A stretch of 64,000 nucleotides of DNA, taken from assembly GCA_965212245.1 (NCBI GenBank), contig OZ243107.1, forward strand, positions 1,488,001 through 1,552,000, in the 5' to 3' direction. The position numbers and the translations under genes are program-made. Origin of the DNA: CAKZNE01 sp040222435. Lineage in GTDB: Bacteria; Bacteroidota; Bacteroidia; Flavobacteriales; Schleiferiaceae. Positions 39,435 to 49,434 of the stretch are shown piece after piece (position 1 is the stretch's first letter; the number at the start of each line of letters is the position of its first letter). Under the pieces are notes generated by a model. The model ran no database searches and was not told where the DNA came from. It was given only the letters and a program-made list of their open reading frames with translations.

Positions 39435-42311
39435 ATGGCAGAGAAGTCTTTAAGACTTAGTCAATTAGCAAAAGAGTGCAACACCGGGGTAGGTACGGTG
39501 ATGGAATTTCTACAGGACCAGGGTCTGGAGGAGAAGCTGCGTCCTACCACAAAAATTGACGAGGAGTATATACAACTCGCCCTGGAAAAGTTTGCCCCGG
39601 ACAAAGCCAGAAAGGAAGCTTCTGAAAAAGTAAGCCTTCAGAAAAAGGAAGAAAAAGAAAAGATGCGGGCGGAGAAGGAAGCCACTGAAGAAGAGGCTCC
39701 CGATCCAGAACCTCTTATCAGAGGTAAGGCAAATCTCAGTGGGCCTAAGATGGTGGGTAAAATTGACCTGGATAAAAAGCCTGCGGCCAAGGAAGAATCT
39801 CCAGCGGAAGAGAAAAAAGAGGAGCCAGCTCCAGCTGCTGAACCGGTTGCTGAAAAGCCTGAGACCCCAGAGGTTAAAGAGGAAATTCCGGTGGAAGAAA
39901 AGGTCGAAGAGCCTGCACCTGAGGCAGAGGAAAAGCAGGAGGAAGAAAAGACTCCTGAAGAACCGGCACCAAAGGTGGAAGCCACCAAGGAAGAAACTCC
40001 CGTAGAAGAAAAGCCTGAAGAGACTAAGGCGGAAGAAGTTGAAGAGAAACCTGAAGCTGTTGAAGAACCTGCTAAAACAGAAGTAAAGGCAGAAACCCCT
40101 GAAGCTCCTGTTGAAGAAAAGAAGGAGGAGGAAGCTAAAGAAGAAGACAAGAGCAGGATCGCTACCAAGTTCCAAAAACTCAGTGGCCCTAAATTCACTG
40201 GTGAAAAGGTTGACCTCAGTAAGTTTGAAAGACCGAAGAAAAAGGTAGCCAGCAGTAGTGATAATAAAGATGACTTAAAGAAAAAACGCAAGCGTAAGCG
40301 AATTAATAAAACCGATGGTGGCCCTGGCGACAATCGGAATAACAATAATAACAGACGAACCGGAGGAGGTGGTAGAGGTCGTAAGCCCGAGCCTAAGAAA
40401 GAACTGACGGAGGAAGAAATCCAGAAGCAGATTAAGGAAACCCTTGAAAAGCTTACCAGTGGTGGTAAAAAATCCAAAGGTTCTAAGATCAGACGAGAGA
40501 AACGTCAGGAACGAAAAGAACAAGAGGCGCTGGATGAAATGCGCCAGGAAGAAGAAAGCAAGGTAATTAAGGTAACGGAGTTTGTTACCGTTAGTGAGCT
40601 TGCCAATATGATGAATGTGTCGGTTAATGAGATCATCTCAGCCTGTATGTCATTGGGTATGATGGTTACCATGAACCAACGCCTGGATGGAGAAACACTA
40701 AATATTGTTGCTGAGGAATTCGGCTATACAGTTGAGTTTGTAAGTGCGGACGTAACGGAAGCTATTGAGGTAGAGGAAGACGATGAGGAAGACCTTAAGT
40801 TCCGCGCCCCAATTGTAACCGTAATGGGTCATGTGGACCACGGTAAAACATCTTTGCTGGATTATGTGCGTAAGGCTAACGTTATTGCCGGTGAGTCCGG
40901 AGGTATTACCCAGCACATCGGAGCGTACTCCGTTGAGCTGGAAAGCGGTCAGCATATAACCTTCCTGGATACACCAGGTCACGAAGCGTTTACCGCTATG
41001 CGGGCACGTGGTGCGCAGGTTACCGATATTGCCATTATTGTAGTGGCAGCAGATGATGATGTGATGCCGCAAACCAAGGAAGCTATCAGCCATGCACAGG
41101 CGGCCGGTGTGCCCATTGTATTTGCAATTAACAAAGTAGATAAGGATACCGCAAACCCTGATAAGATCAAAGAATCACTGGCCCAACAAAACCTGTTGGT
41201 AGAAGATTGGGGTGGAAAAGTACAGTCTCATGATATTTCGGCTAAGACCGGAATGGGTGTACCCGAATTACTTGAAAAAGTATTGCTGGAGGCTGAACTT
41301 TTAGATTTGAAGGCTAACCCGGACCGTAACGCAAATGGTACGGTAGTGGAAGCTTCACTGGATAAAGGCCGTGGTTATGTAACCACCATTCTGGTGCAGA
41401 ACGGTACCCTGAAAATTGGGGACTATGTGCTTGCCGGACAGTACAGTGGTAAAGTTCGTGCTATGCTGGATGAGCGTGGTCATAGAATTGAAAAGGCCGG
41501 ACCTGCACAGCCTGTGAGTATTCTCGGACTGGACGGTGCCCCTCAGGCAGGAGACACCTTTGTGGTGATGGATGATGAGCGTGAAGCCAAGAATATAGCT
41601 ACCAAGCGTATGCAGTTGCAGCGTGAGCAAAGCGCCCGTTCTCAGAAGAACCTTACCCTGGAAGAAATTGGAAGACGTTTGGCAATCGGAGATTTCCAGG
41701 AGCTCAACGTAATCGTAAAAGGGGATGTGGATGGTTCTATAGAAGCGCTATCCGACTCTCTGCAAAAATTGAGTACCGAAGAGATCCAGGTGAATATTAT
41801 TCACAAGGCGGTAGGTCAGGTTAGTGAATCAGATATCCTTCTAGCAACCGCTTCAGATGCTATCATTGTAGGTTTCCAAGTACGGCCATCGGCCAGTGCC
41901 CGAAGATTAGCAGAGAAAGAAGAAGTGGATGTGCGCCTGTACTCCATCATCTACGATGCTATCAACGAGATCCGCGATGCTATGGAAGGTATGCTTTCCG
42001 CTGAGGTTAAAGAAGAGGTGGTGTGTAACATTGAGGTGCGCGAAACCTTTAAAATATCCAAAGTGGGCACCATTGCCGGATGTTTTGTTCTGGACGGAAC
42101 CATTCATCGCAATACTAAAATACGCCTGATCCGGGATGGAGTGGTGGTGTATACCGGTGAGCTAGGTTCATTGAAGCGCTTCAAGGATGATGTGAAAGAA
42201 GTGAGCAAAGGCTACGAATGCGGTTTGAACATCAAAAACTTCAACGATATTAAAGTAGGCGACATTATTGAAGGCTATAAAGAAGTAGAAGTAAAACGTA
42301 CTCTGGATTAG
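39435..42311 (+). CDS. infB: translation initiation factor IF-2
   Basis: 958 residues from the ATG at 39435; the frame is open upstream into nusA but the conserved N-terminus is MAEKSLRLSQLAKECNTG. Then a low-complexity linker of about 270 residues rich in Glu, Lys, Pro and Ala, a basic stretch (KKKRKRKRINK), an IF-2N subdomain near 375-430, and the GTPase core: G1 GHVDHGKTSLLD, G3 DTPGHEAFTAMRARG, G4 NKVDK, G5 SAKTG. Domains II, III and IV follow to the C-terminus. It brings initiator tRNA to the 30S subunit. The linker's base skew produces long meaningless antisense frames. Confidence 0.98.
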   Translation: MAEKSLRLSQLAKECNTGVGTVMEFLQDQGLEEKLRPTTKIDEEYIQLALEKFAPDKARKEASEKVSLQKKEEKEKMRAEKEATEEEAPDPEPLIRGKANLSGPKMVGKIDLDKKPAAKEESPAEEKKEEPAPAAEPVAEKPETPEVKEEIPVEEKVEEPAPEAEEKQEEEKTPEEPAPKVEATKEETPVEEKPEETKAEEVEEKPEAVEEPAKTEVKAETPEAPVEEKKEEEAKEEDKSRIATKFQKLSGPKFTGEKVDLSKFERPKKKVASSSDNKDDLKKKRKRKRINKTDGGPGDNRNNNNNRRTGGGGRGRKPEPKKELTEEEIQKQIKETLEKLTSGGKKSKGSKIRREKRQERKEQEALDEMRQEEESKVIKVTEFVTVSELANMMNVSVNEIISACMSLGMMVTMNQRLDGETLNIVAEEFGYTVEFVSADVTEAIEVEEDDEEDLKFRAPIVTVMGHVDHGKTSLLDYVRKANVIAGESGGITQHIGAYSVELESGQHITFLDTPGHEAFTAMRARGAQVTDIAIIVVAADDDVMPQTKEAISHAQAAGVPIVFAINKVDKDTANPDKIKESLAQQNLLVEDWGGKVQSHDISAKTGMGVPELLEKVLLEAELLDLKANPDRNANGTVVEASLDKGRGYVTTILVQNGTLKIGDYVLAGQYSGKVRAMLDERGHRIEKAGPAQPVSILGLDGAPQAGDTFVVMDDEREAKNIATKRMQLQREQSARSQKNLTLEEIGRRLAIGDFQELNVIVKGDVDGSIEALSDSLQKLSTEEIQVNIIHKAVGQVSESDILLATASDAIIVGFQVRPSASARRLAEKEEVDVRLYSIIYDAINEIRDAMEGMLSAEVKEEVVCNIEVRETFKISKVGTIAGCFVLDGTIHRNTKIRLIRDGVVVYTGELGSLKRFKDDVKEVSKGYECGLNIKNFNDIKVGDIIEGYKEVEVKRTLD

Positions 42312-42334
42312 TCCAGGGTATGATCTGAAATATA

Positions 42335-42367
42335 AAAAGCCCCGTGTAATCATTACACAGGGCTTTT
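42335..42367. terminator. bidirectional terminator after infB
   Basis: AAAAGCCC-GTGTAAT and ATTACAC-GGGCTTTT pair around a single C, with one C/A mismatch in the stem, followed by ATTTTTT. It ends the rimP-nusA-infB operon and can also serve the convergent barrel gene at 42402. Confidence 0.88.
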
Positions 42368-42401
42368 ATTTTTTGGTGAATCATGCTTCTTGCTCCGGGG
42401 C

Positions 42402-42920
42402 TTAAAAAGGAAAAGCTATACTAATACTACCATTCAGGGCTATATCCCCATATTTGTCAGATTGATCTCTATAGCCGTCCAGTGAATCAAAGGCCCAGTA
42501 ATCTGCACCACACTTAGCACCCAGATAGAAACGTTTGGAACGCCTTAGCTTAATACGGTGTAAATATTGAAAACGCCCCCCGAGGCCGAATTGACTATAC
42601 AATTGCCACTGAGGGCCAAAATCTGCATAAAAGCGCCCATTGCGCCACAAAGAGCGGCTACCACCAATAAAGGGAGATAAGATCATTTCGCTGACCTTCA
42701 TGTTTTCACCATAATTGCTCTGGTAAATATTGCGTACTTGTATACTGTTGGAGAAATACGTGAGTCTGATACCTGCATGCCCTGACTTGGGGGTTTGAAG
42801 CATGATAGAGGTTTCGGCAAACGGGCCTGGTAAGCTGGTCAGTTGGTTACTGTTAAGATCTGTTCTAAGGGAGGATACGCCCATTGAAATAATTAGCAAC
42901 CAAGTATAATCCATCACCAT
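42402..42920 (-). CDS. small exported or outer-membrane protein, unknown
   Basis: 172 residues; ATG at 42920 or 42914. The first 20 residues (MVMDYTWLLIISMGVSSLRT) are only a weak signal peptide. The body alternates strands with aromatic ends (GHAGIRLTYFSNS, GRFYADFGPQWQLYSQFGLGGRFQYL, FYLGAKCGADYWAF) and ends GSISIAFPF, a terminal-Phe strand typical of outer-membrane barrels. The N-terminal part of a longer gene may have been lost, since such barrels are usually over 200 residues with a clear signal. No family recognised. Confidence 0.6.
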   Translation of the reverse strand: MVMDYTWLLIISMGVSSLRTDLNSNQLTSLPGPFAETSIMLQTPKSGHAGIRLTYFSNSIQVRNIYQSNYGENMKVSEMILSPFIGGSRSLWRNGRFYADFGPQWQLYSQFGLGGRFQYLHRIKLRRSKRFYLGAKCGADYWAFDSLDGYRDQSDKYGDIALNGSISIAFPF

Positions 42921-43020
42921 GCTCTTTTAAATAAACCTTTGTTTTTAACGATCTGAAATCGAGAGAACAAAGAGATATACGTAAAAAAGAGAACCGGAGA
43001 TTAATGGAAATAAATTTGCT

Positions 43021-43449
43021 CTAAGGCTGCTTCAATGAAGTTTCAGGCTCTAAGTGGGGAAGCTTTATGCGTGTGCTAACCACAAAGCTGCCGGAAAATT
43101 CAGAGAGGACAATTTGAAGGAATTTTTCAGCTTCCAGCCTGGTGCGGAAATCCCCAACCTGTATACGGTATTCCGGAGCCTCATATAAAGTGTAAGCTGC
43201 TACCGTAGGAAACACGCTTATAAATTGCGAGCGCTTGCTCATACAGGCGTCTTTGCGACCGTTGTAGATCTGAACTCTGTATCCATTAAAGCCCGGATGA
43301 TCTTTATTTTCACGAATGTAAGCCTGGTGCAATTGCCGGATGCCCGGCTCCTCTATTACTTCAAAATTTCCCTGGCCCACTGTTGCAGGTTGAGCACTGA
43401 TACCAGAAGCAAGGCTGAAGATGAGTGAGATAAGGACAAAAAACTTCAT
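43021..43449 (-). CDS. exported SPOR-domain protein
   Basis: 142 residues. Signal peptide MKFFVLISLIFSLASGISAQ. The rest is mostly one SPOR-type domain (GFNGYRVQIYNGRKDACMSK, PEYRIQVGDFRTRLEAEKFLQ, SGSFVVSTRIKLP). It probably binds septal peptidoglycan in the periplasm. Single gene with its own predicted promoter. Confidence 0.85.
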   Translation of the reverse strand: MKFFVLISLIFSLASGISAQPATVGQGNFEVIEEPGIRQLHQAYIRENKDHPGFNGYRVQIYNGRKDACMSKRSQFISVFPTVAAYTLYEAPEYRIQVGDFRTRLEAEKFLQIVLSEFSGSFVVSTRIKLPHLEPETSLKQP

Positions 43450-43467
43450 TCAGAATGGATTTAAAGG

Positions 43468-43475
43468 CAAAGATA
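43468..43475 (-). promoter_or_regulatory. predicted promoter -7 element of the SPOR gene
   Basis: Minus strand TATCTTTG, a full TAnnTTTG match, 18 nt before the ATG at 43449. Confidence 0.45.
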
Positions 43476-43575
43476 GAACAAGCGTTCTAACATCTACAGA
43501 GGGGTAATTATTATTTAGAACCGTTATAAATTTAAACCGATTAACCGCACCGCTTCTTCAAACAGCTTTATGTTA

Positions 43576-43583
43576 TAAATTTG
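43576..43583 (+). promoter_or_regulatory. predicted promoter -7 element of the act-cox operon
   Basis: TAAATTTG matches TAnnTTTG, about 41 nt before the actA ATG. The 11-mer GTTATAAATTT containing it also occurs at 43523-43533, 49 bp upstream. No strict -33 TTG is seen. Confidence 0.4.
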
Positions 43584-43624
43584 CGCCTCGAAGTACGACC
43601 GGCTATTTATATATGGTATTTACA

Positions 43625-44866
43625 ATGAAACACCGTTTAACCGAACGAGTCCCGCAAGCTATTTTAACCATCATATTGGTATTGAGTTCATTCGGATCCT
43701 TTGGACAGGACTATTCCGGAGATGCCGCCAACGGGAAGGCGCTTTTTAACTCCAATTGTGCTTCTTGTCACAAGTTGGATAAAAAGATGATCGGACCTGC
43801 CCTTGGCGAGGTAACTGAACGCAGATCTAAAGAATGGTTAGTACAATGGATTATTAATAATCAGGAACTGCGTGCCAGCGGAGATGCTGAAGCAAAAGCT
43901 GTTTTTGAGGAATACAATGGCTCGGTAATGCCCGCTTTTGCTAATCTCTCGGAAGCAGATGTGCTGGATATTTTAACCTATACGGTTGAAGGTGCCAAGC
44001 CTGCAGAGGGCGGCCCCGGTGGAGGTGCTGTCGTTCCGGTTGCTGCTGAAGAGCCGGACAATTCAATGGTTCTTTTGACCCTGGGGGCTGTACTGGCTTT
44101 GCTTATTGTTCTTTTAGTACGGGTTAAGAATGTATTGAAGACGGTAAAAGGTGAACCTACTTCCACCTTGGCGGAAGATGCTGACGTGATTACCAAAACG
44201 GCTCTTAAAAACCCAAAGATTACCACCTTACTTACCATCCTGATAGCTATCGTATTCTTTCAGCAATTATATCTGGCTTTAATGTCAGTAGGTGTGCATC
44301 AGGATTATCAGCCAGAGCAACCTATTGCTTTCTCACATAAGATACACGCAGGTGAAAATGCTATTGATTGTAACTATTGTCATTACGGTGCCCGTAAAGG
44401 CAAGCATTCTAATATTCCCTCTGCCGGTGTATGTATGAATTGCCATATGAACATTGCTGAAGGTCCTAATACCGGTACCGAAGAGATCGCCAAGATCTAT
44501 GCGGCAGTAGGTTGGGATCCTGAAGAAAGCGCCTACATTGAAGGTTACGAGCAAAAACCGATCAAATGGGTGCGTATCCATAACCTTCCTGATCTGGCCT
44601 ATTTTAATCACTCTCAGCACGTAACTGCTGGTCAGGTAGCCTGTCAAACCTGTCATGGCCCTGTTCAGGAGATGGAAGAAGTATACCAATATTCACCACT
44701 CACTATGGGCTGGTGTATTAACTGCCACCGTGAAACACAGGTGCAGGTGGAATCAAACGACTACTACACGAAAATGCACGAGGAGCTGAAAGAGAAATAC
44801 GGTGAAGACGCTGAGATTACCGTAGAGATGATCGGAGGTTTGGAGTGTGGTAAGTGTCACTATTAA
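43625..44866 (+). CDS. actA: alternative complex III subunit A with extra monoheme domain
   Basis: 413 residues from the ATG at 43625 (another in-frame ATG at 43613). Signal peptide to about residue 27, then a class I cytochrome c domain with CASCH (about 43) and a Met ligand candidate in SVMPAF. A membrane helix (about 147-165) and a second near 198-215 lead to the multiheme region with five more CxxCH sites: CNYCH, CMNCH, CQTCH, CINCH and CGKCH. So there are six predicted hemes: the usual pentaheme ActA plus a fused N-terminal monoheme domain. It accepts electrons from the ActB iron-sulfur clusters and passes them on toward ActE or the oxidase. First gene of the operon. Confidence 0.95.
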   Translation: MKHRLTERVPQAILTIILVLSSFGSFGQDYSGDAANGKALFNSNCASCHKLDKKMIGPALGEVTERRSKEWLVQWIINNQELRASGDAEAKAVFEEYNGSVMPAFANLSEADVLDILTYTVEGAKPAEGGPGGGAVVPVAAEEPDNSMVLLTLGAVLALLIVLLVRVKNVLKTVKGEPTSTLAEDADVITKTALKNPKITTLLTILIAIVFFQQLYLALMSVGVHQDYQPEQPIAFSHKIHAGENAIDCNYCHYGARKGKHSNIPSAGVCMNCHMNIAEGPNTGTEEIAKIYAAVGWDPEESAYIEGYEQKPIKWVRIHNLPDLAYFNHSQHVTAGQVACQTCHGPVQEMEEVYQYSPLTMGWCINCHRETQVQVESNDYYTKMHEELKEKYGEDAEITVEMIGGLECGKCHY

Positions 44867-44893
44867 TTGTTGAATAATCTTTCCTTATCGATA

Positions 44894-47800
44894 ATGGCCG
44901 AAACGAAAAAATACTGGAAAGGAATTGAAGAGTTAACCAACTCAGATGCTGCTAAGAGTTTAGCAGCATCTGAATTTAATTCAGAAATTTCTACAGAAGA
45001 GTTTCTAGGAAATAAAGAGAAGTTGGAAGACTCCCAGACGAGTAGGAGAGACTTCTTGAAATACATGGGGTTCTCAACTGCTGCCGCTACCCTGGCTGCT
45101 TGTGAGGCGCCCGTGGTAGAATCCATTCCTTACGTGGTTGCTCCTGAAGAAGTAATTCCCGGAATTCCCAATTATTATGCTACCTCCTACTTTGATGGTC
45201 ATGACTATGCGTCCATTTTGGTGAAAACCCGTGAGGGTCGCCCTATTAAAGTAGAGAACAATACCCTGGCCTCTGTAAACGGAGGAGCCAATGCCCGTAT
45301 TCATGCTTCGGTGCTGGATCTTTATGATTCAACACGCCTGCAGAATCCTTTGATGAAGGGTGAGGAAGCGAACTGGAGCGATGTGGATGCCGGTATTAAA
45401 AATGATTTGAATGCTGCTGTCAGTAGTGGTAAGCAAGTGGTGTTCCTTACCTCTTCCGTAATCAGCCCTACTACTAAAAAGCTGATCAAGGAATGGGGCG
45501 CGCAGACCAATGGCTTCAAGCATGTAATGTATGATGCTTTTTCATATTCCGGAAAGCTGGATGCTATAGCTGCGGCCACCGGTAAAAGAGCATTGCCAAC
45601 TTATAAATTTCAGAACGCTGACGTTATCGTCAGTTTCGGTGCTGATTTCCTGGGCGATTGGATCGGTCAGAATGTATCCGCAGATTATGCTTCACGCAGA
45701 AAGCCCGGTAAAGATATGTCTCAACATATCCAGTTTGAGAGCAATATGAGTCTCACCGGTAGTAATGCTGATCAACGCCATAAGATAAAACCATCCGAGC
45801 TGGGCAACGCGCTCATAGAACTCTATAATGAATTAGGAGGTAGTGCCAGTGGAGCCAAAACCAGTGTTTCGGCACAGGTAAAAGCTGCTGCCAGCCAGTT
45901 GCGCAAGGCAGGGTCTAAAGGATTAGTGGTAAGCGGTACAAATGACGCGGATGTAGAAGCAATCACTATAGCAATCAATAAACTTTTGGGTAACGGTGGA
46001 ACCACCGTTGATTATTCCAAACGCACTTATTTCCGTCAGGGAAATGACGCGGCCATGAATAAACTGGTGGCTGATATGAACTCCGGAAGTGTAGGTGCTC
46101 TTTTCATTGATAACCTGAATCCGGCCTATTTGATGGCTGGAGATACCAGGTTTGTGGACGGAATGAAGAAAGTGCCCTTAACGGTAACTTTTGCTGAAAA
46201 GAAAAATGAAACGGCCGCCCTTTCAAAATATGTGTGTGCCCGCCATAATTACCTGGAGAGCTGGGGTGATGCTATGCCTGCTGATGGTGTGTATAGCCTT
46301 CAACAACCGGTTATCCGTCCGTTATTTAATACCCGTCAGACGGAAGAATGCCTGATGAACTGGATGGGTAAGAACGGAAGCTATTATGACTACCTTACTT
46401 CAAACTGGGGGACGTCAATAGCCGGAGGATCTGACTGGAAAAAAGCATTACACGATGGAGTGTATAAAGGTTCTGCAGGTGCGGTAATGACCGGTGCTGT
46501 GAATGAGGAGCCCGGTTTCTTCGAGAAGATCTTTAGTTCAGATGATAAAAATGAGGAGGACAGCGAAACGATTGCCACCTCAAATAATATAAATGCTGCT
46601 GCTTCACGTTTATCCAAAGCGAAAGCTGGAAAGCTGGAAATCCAGTTTTATCAAAAAACCGGAATGGGTATTGGTAATCTGGCCAACAATCCGTGGTTGC
46701 AGGAACTTCCTGATCCTATTAGCCGTGTAAGCTGGGATAACTATCTTACCGTTGCCGCTGCAGATGCAGTGGAAATGGGACTTAATAACACCAACGAATC
46801 CAACGGAGCTCTTAACGGCAGCTACGTAAATCTTACCGTAAACGGTAAAACCATTGAAAACGTTCCCGTTTTTGTACAGCCTGGTCAGGCTAAAGGAACT
46901 ATGGGCTTAGCAGTAGGATATGGCCGTAATGCAGCGGGAAAAGTTGGGAATGAAGTAGGCGTAAACGCTTTCAAATTCATTAAAAATGCGGCACATCATA
47001 GTTCTGATGTGAAGATCGAAAAGACGGCTGGAATGCACGGCTTTGCCTGTACTCAGCTTGCCCATACTATGATGGGGCGTAAAATTGTAAATGAAGTAAA
47101 TCTCGATACTTACCTCAATAAACCCGCTCATGAAAAAGGCGGTTGGAATGAGATAACTGAATATGAAACTTTCAAGGGACCTTTAACCACTGATGAGGCT
47201 AATTTATGGGATGATTTTGATCACCAGACCGGCCATATGTGGAATATGTCTATTGACCTGAACCTGTGTAATGGTTGTGGAGCCTGTGTAATTGCTTGTC
47301 ATGCGGAGAACAATGTTCCTGTAGTAGGCAAGGAAGAGGTACGGAAGCACCGCGATATGCACTGGTTGCGGATTGACCGTTACTATTCTTCGGATATGAC
47401 AGAAGAGGTAGCCGAAGAAGAAGGTATCTCGGGTATTGATATGTATGCCGCAATGGAAAAACCGTCCTCTAGTCCGGATGTAGCTTTCCAACCGGTAATG
47501 TGTCAGCATTGTAATCATGCACCTTGCGAAACAGTTTGTCCTGTTGCTGCTACTTCACACAGTTCAGAAGGTTTAAACCACATGACGTATAACCGCTGTA
47601 TCGGTACCCGTTATTGTGCCAATAACTGTCCTTATAAAGTACGTAGGTTTAACTGGTTCCAATACGAAGGAAATAGCAAGTTTGATAAGAACCTGGCTAT
47701 GAATGATGACCTGGGACGTATGGTGTTGAATCCTGATGTAACGGTAAGAGCGCGAGGAGTTATGGAAAAATGCTCCATGTGTATACAACGTATTCAGTTG

Positions 47801-48025
47801 GGTAAACTTACTGCCAAAAAAGAAGAAAGAGCGCTAAAAGACGGAGAGGTGCAAACCGCTTGTCAGAGTGCATGTGATACGGGTGCTATTGTTTTTGGAG
47901 ATGTAAACAACCAAGACAGTAAGGTATTTAAGTTAAAGCAGGATAAAAGGATGTTCCACCTTCTGGAAGAAGTGGGCACCCAGCCTTCCGTATTTTATCA
48001 AACTAAGGTTAGAAACAGAGCTTAA
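44894..48025 (+). CDS. actB: alternative complex III subunit B, molybdopterin-oxidoreductase-like iron-sulfur protein
   Basis: 1043 residues from the ATG at 44894. It belongs to the 'TAT-variant-translocated molybdopterin oxidoreductase' group: an N-terminal extension (KYWKGIEELTNS) precedes an internal twin-arginine signal (SRRDFLKYMG) ending in an ALAACEAP-type lipobox at about residue 70. The middle is a molybdopterin-oxidoreductase fold, in this family without cofactor. The C-terminal part is a four-cluster ferredoxin module: CNGCGACVIACH, CQHCNHAPCETVCP, CIGTRYCANNCP, CSMCIQ with CQSACDTG. It carries electrons from menaquinol to ActA. Confidence 0.95.
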   Translation: MAETKKYWKGIEELTNSDAAKSLAASEFNSEISTEEFLGNKEKLEDSQTSRRDFLKYMGFSTAAATLAACEAPVVESIPYVVAPEEVIPGIPNYYATSYFDGHDYASILVKTREGRPIKVENNTLASVNGGANARIHASVLDLYDSTRLQNPLMKGEEANWSDVDAGIKNDLNAAVSSGKQVVFLTSSVISPTTKKLIKEWGAQTNGFKHVMYDAFSYSGKLDAIAAATGKRALPTYKFQNADVIVSFGADFLGDWIGQNVSADYASRRKPGKDMSQHIQFESNMSLTGSNADQRHKIKPSELGNALIELYNELGGSASGAKTSVSAQVKAAASQLRKAGSKGLVVSGTNDADVEAITIAINKLLGNGGTTVDYSKRTYFRQGNDAAMNKLVADMNSGSVGALFIDNLNPAYLMAGDTRFVDGMKKVPLTVTFAEKKNETAALSKYVCARHNYLESWGDAMPADGVYSLQQPVIRPLFNTRQTEECLMNWMGKNGSYYDYLTSNWGTSIAGGSDWKKALHDGVYKGSAGAVMTGAVNEEPGFFEKIFSSDDKNEEDSETIATSNNINAAASRLSKAKAGKLEIQFYQKTGMGIGNLANNPWLQELPDPISRVSWDNYLTVAAADAVEMGLNNTNESNGALNGSYVNLTVNGKTIENVPVFVQPGQAKGTMGLAVGYGRNAAGKVGNEVGVNAFKFIKNAAHHSSDVKIEKTAGMHGFACTQLAHTMMGRKIVNEVNLDTYLNKPAHEKGGWNEITEYETFKGPLTTDEANLWDDFDHQTGHMWNMSIDLNLCNGCGACVIACHAENNVPVVGKEEVRKHRDMHWLRIDRYYSSDMTEEVAEEEGISGIDMYAAMEKPSSSPDVAFQPVMCQHCNHAPCETVCPVAATSHSSEGLNHMTYNRCIGTRYCANNCPYKVRRFNWFQYEGNSKFDKNLAMNDDLGRMVLNPDVTVRARGVMEKCSMCIQRIQLGKLTAKKEERALKDGEVQTACQSACDTGAIVFGDVNNQDSKVFKLKQDKRMFHLLEEVGTQPSVFYQTKVRNRA

Positions 48026-48045
48026 TAAAATTATAAAGACTGAGT

Positions 48046-49434
48046 ATGCATTACGAAGCTCCCATACGAAAGCCCCTTATTACCGGTGATAAAAGTTACC
48101 ATGATATCACCGTGGATATTGCTCGTCCCGTGGAGACCAAGGCGCCCAAGTCCTGGTGGTTTGTATTTACCCTGGCCCTGGTTGCCTTCCTTTGGGGTAT
48201 AGGATGTATCCTGTATACCATAGGTGTTGGTATCGGTACCTGGGGTTTGAATAAAACCGTTGGCTGGGCCTGGGATATCACCAACTTCGTTTGGTGGGTA
48301 GGTATTGGTCACGCAGGAACCCTGATCTCAGCGGTACTGCTTCTTTTCCGCCAAAAGTGGAGGATGTCCATTAACCGTTCTGCGGAAGCGATGACTATTT
48401 TCTCCGTTATCCAGGCAGCATTGTTCCCTGGTATCCACATGGGACGTATCTGGCTGGCTTACTTTGTAATGCCTATTCCTAACCAATTTGGTTCACTGTG
48501 GGTAAACTTTAACTCACCGCTGCTATGGGATGTATTTGCCATTTCAACCTACTTCACCGTATCCGTGGTATTCTGGTATGTAGGACTTATCCCTGATTTT
48601 GCTATGATCCGTGATAGGGCCGTACGTCCGGTAACCAAACATATTTATAAGATCCTGAGTTTTGGATGGGGTGGAAAAGCCAAACAGTGGCAACGTTTTG
48701 AAGAAGTATCTTTGGTACTGGCTGGTTTGGCTACACCACTGGTGCTCTCCGTACACACTATTGTATCTATGGACTTTGCTACTTCGGTAATTCCGGGATG
48801 GCACACAACAATTTTCCCGCCTTACTTTGTGGCAGGTGCTATTTTCTCTGGCTTCGCCATGGTAAATACACTTTTGATTATTGTTCGGAAAGTGTTTAAA
48901 ATGGAGGACTATATTACCATAGAGCATATCGAGATGATGAACATCATTATTATGCTTACCGGATCTATAGTAGGTGTAGCTTACATCACAGAGTTATTTA
49001 TTGCCTGGTATAGTGGTGTGGAATATGAGCAATATGCTTTCCTCAATCGTGCTACCGGTCCTTACTGGTGGGCCTACTGGAGTATGATGACCTGTAATGT
49101 ATTCAGTCCGCAGTTTATGTGGTTCAAAAAACTGCGTACCAGTTTAATGTTCTCCTTCTTTATCTCCATTGTAGTGAATATCGGAATGTGGTTTGAGCGT
49201 TTTGTGATCATCGTGACATCTCTGCACCGTGATTACTTACCTTCTTCATGGAGTATGTTCTCACCCAGTTTTGTGGATATTGGCATCTTTGTAGGAACCA
49301 TAGGATTCTTCTTTGTATTGTTCCTCTTGTACGCCCGCTCCTTCCCGGTAATTGCACAGGCAGAATTGAAAACTATTTTGAAGTCATCAGGCGAGAAGTA
49401 TAAAAAATTACAAGAAAAGGATGGCCACCACTAA
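48046..49434 (+). CDS. actC: alternative complex III subunit C (NrfD-like quinol-binding membrane protein)
   Basis: 462 residues with about ten membrane helices, NrfD/PsrC family. The N-terminal cytoplasmic part (APIRKPLITGDKSYHDIT) and conserved WWVGIGHAGTLISA, FPGIHMGR and VHTIVSMDFA segments are typical of ActC. It should bind and oxidise menaquinol. Overlaps actD by 14 nt. Confidence 0.95.
   Translation: MHYEAPIRKPLITGDKSYHDITVDIARPVETKAPKSWWFVFTLALVAFLWGIGCILYTIGVGIGTWGLNKTVGWAWDITNFVWWVGIGHAGTLISAVLLLFRQKWRMSINRSAEAMTIFSVIQAALFPGIHMGRIWLAYFVMPIPNQFGSLWVNFNSPLLWDVFAISTYFTVSVVFWYVGLIPDFAMIRDRAVRPVTKHIYKILSFGWGGKAKQWQRFEEVSLVLAGLATPLVLSVHTIVSMDFATSVIPGWHTTIFPPYFVAGAIFSGFAMVNTLLIIVRKVFKMEDYITIEHIEMMNIIIMLTGSIVGVAYITELFIAWYSGVEYEQYAFLNRATGPYWWAYWSMMTCNVFSPQFMWFKKLRTSLMFSFFISIVVNIGMWFERFVIIVTSLHRDYLPSSWSMFSPSFVDIGIFVGTIGFFFVLFLLYARSFPVIAQAELKTILKSSGEKYKKLQEKDGHH

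Noticed and set aside
39510..40477. Long minus-strand open frames (221 and 279 codons) opposite infB
   Set aside because: They are the antisense of the Glu/Lys/Pro-rich IF-2 linker; the predicted products are Ser/Phe/Leu low-complexity strings with no family or start context.
43523..43582. Repeated 11-mer GTTATAAATTT upstream of actA as an operator pair
   Set aside because: AT-rich, not palindromic, and the second copy contains the -7 element, so chance is likely.
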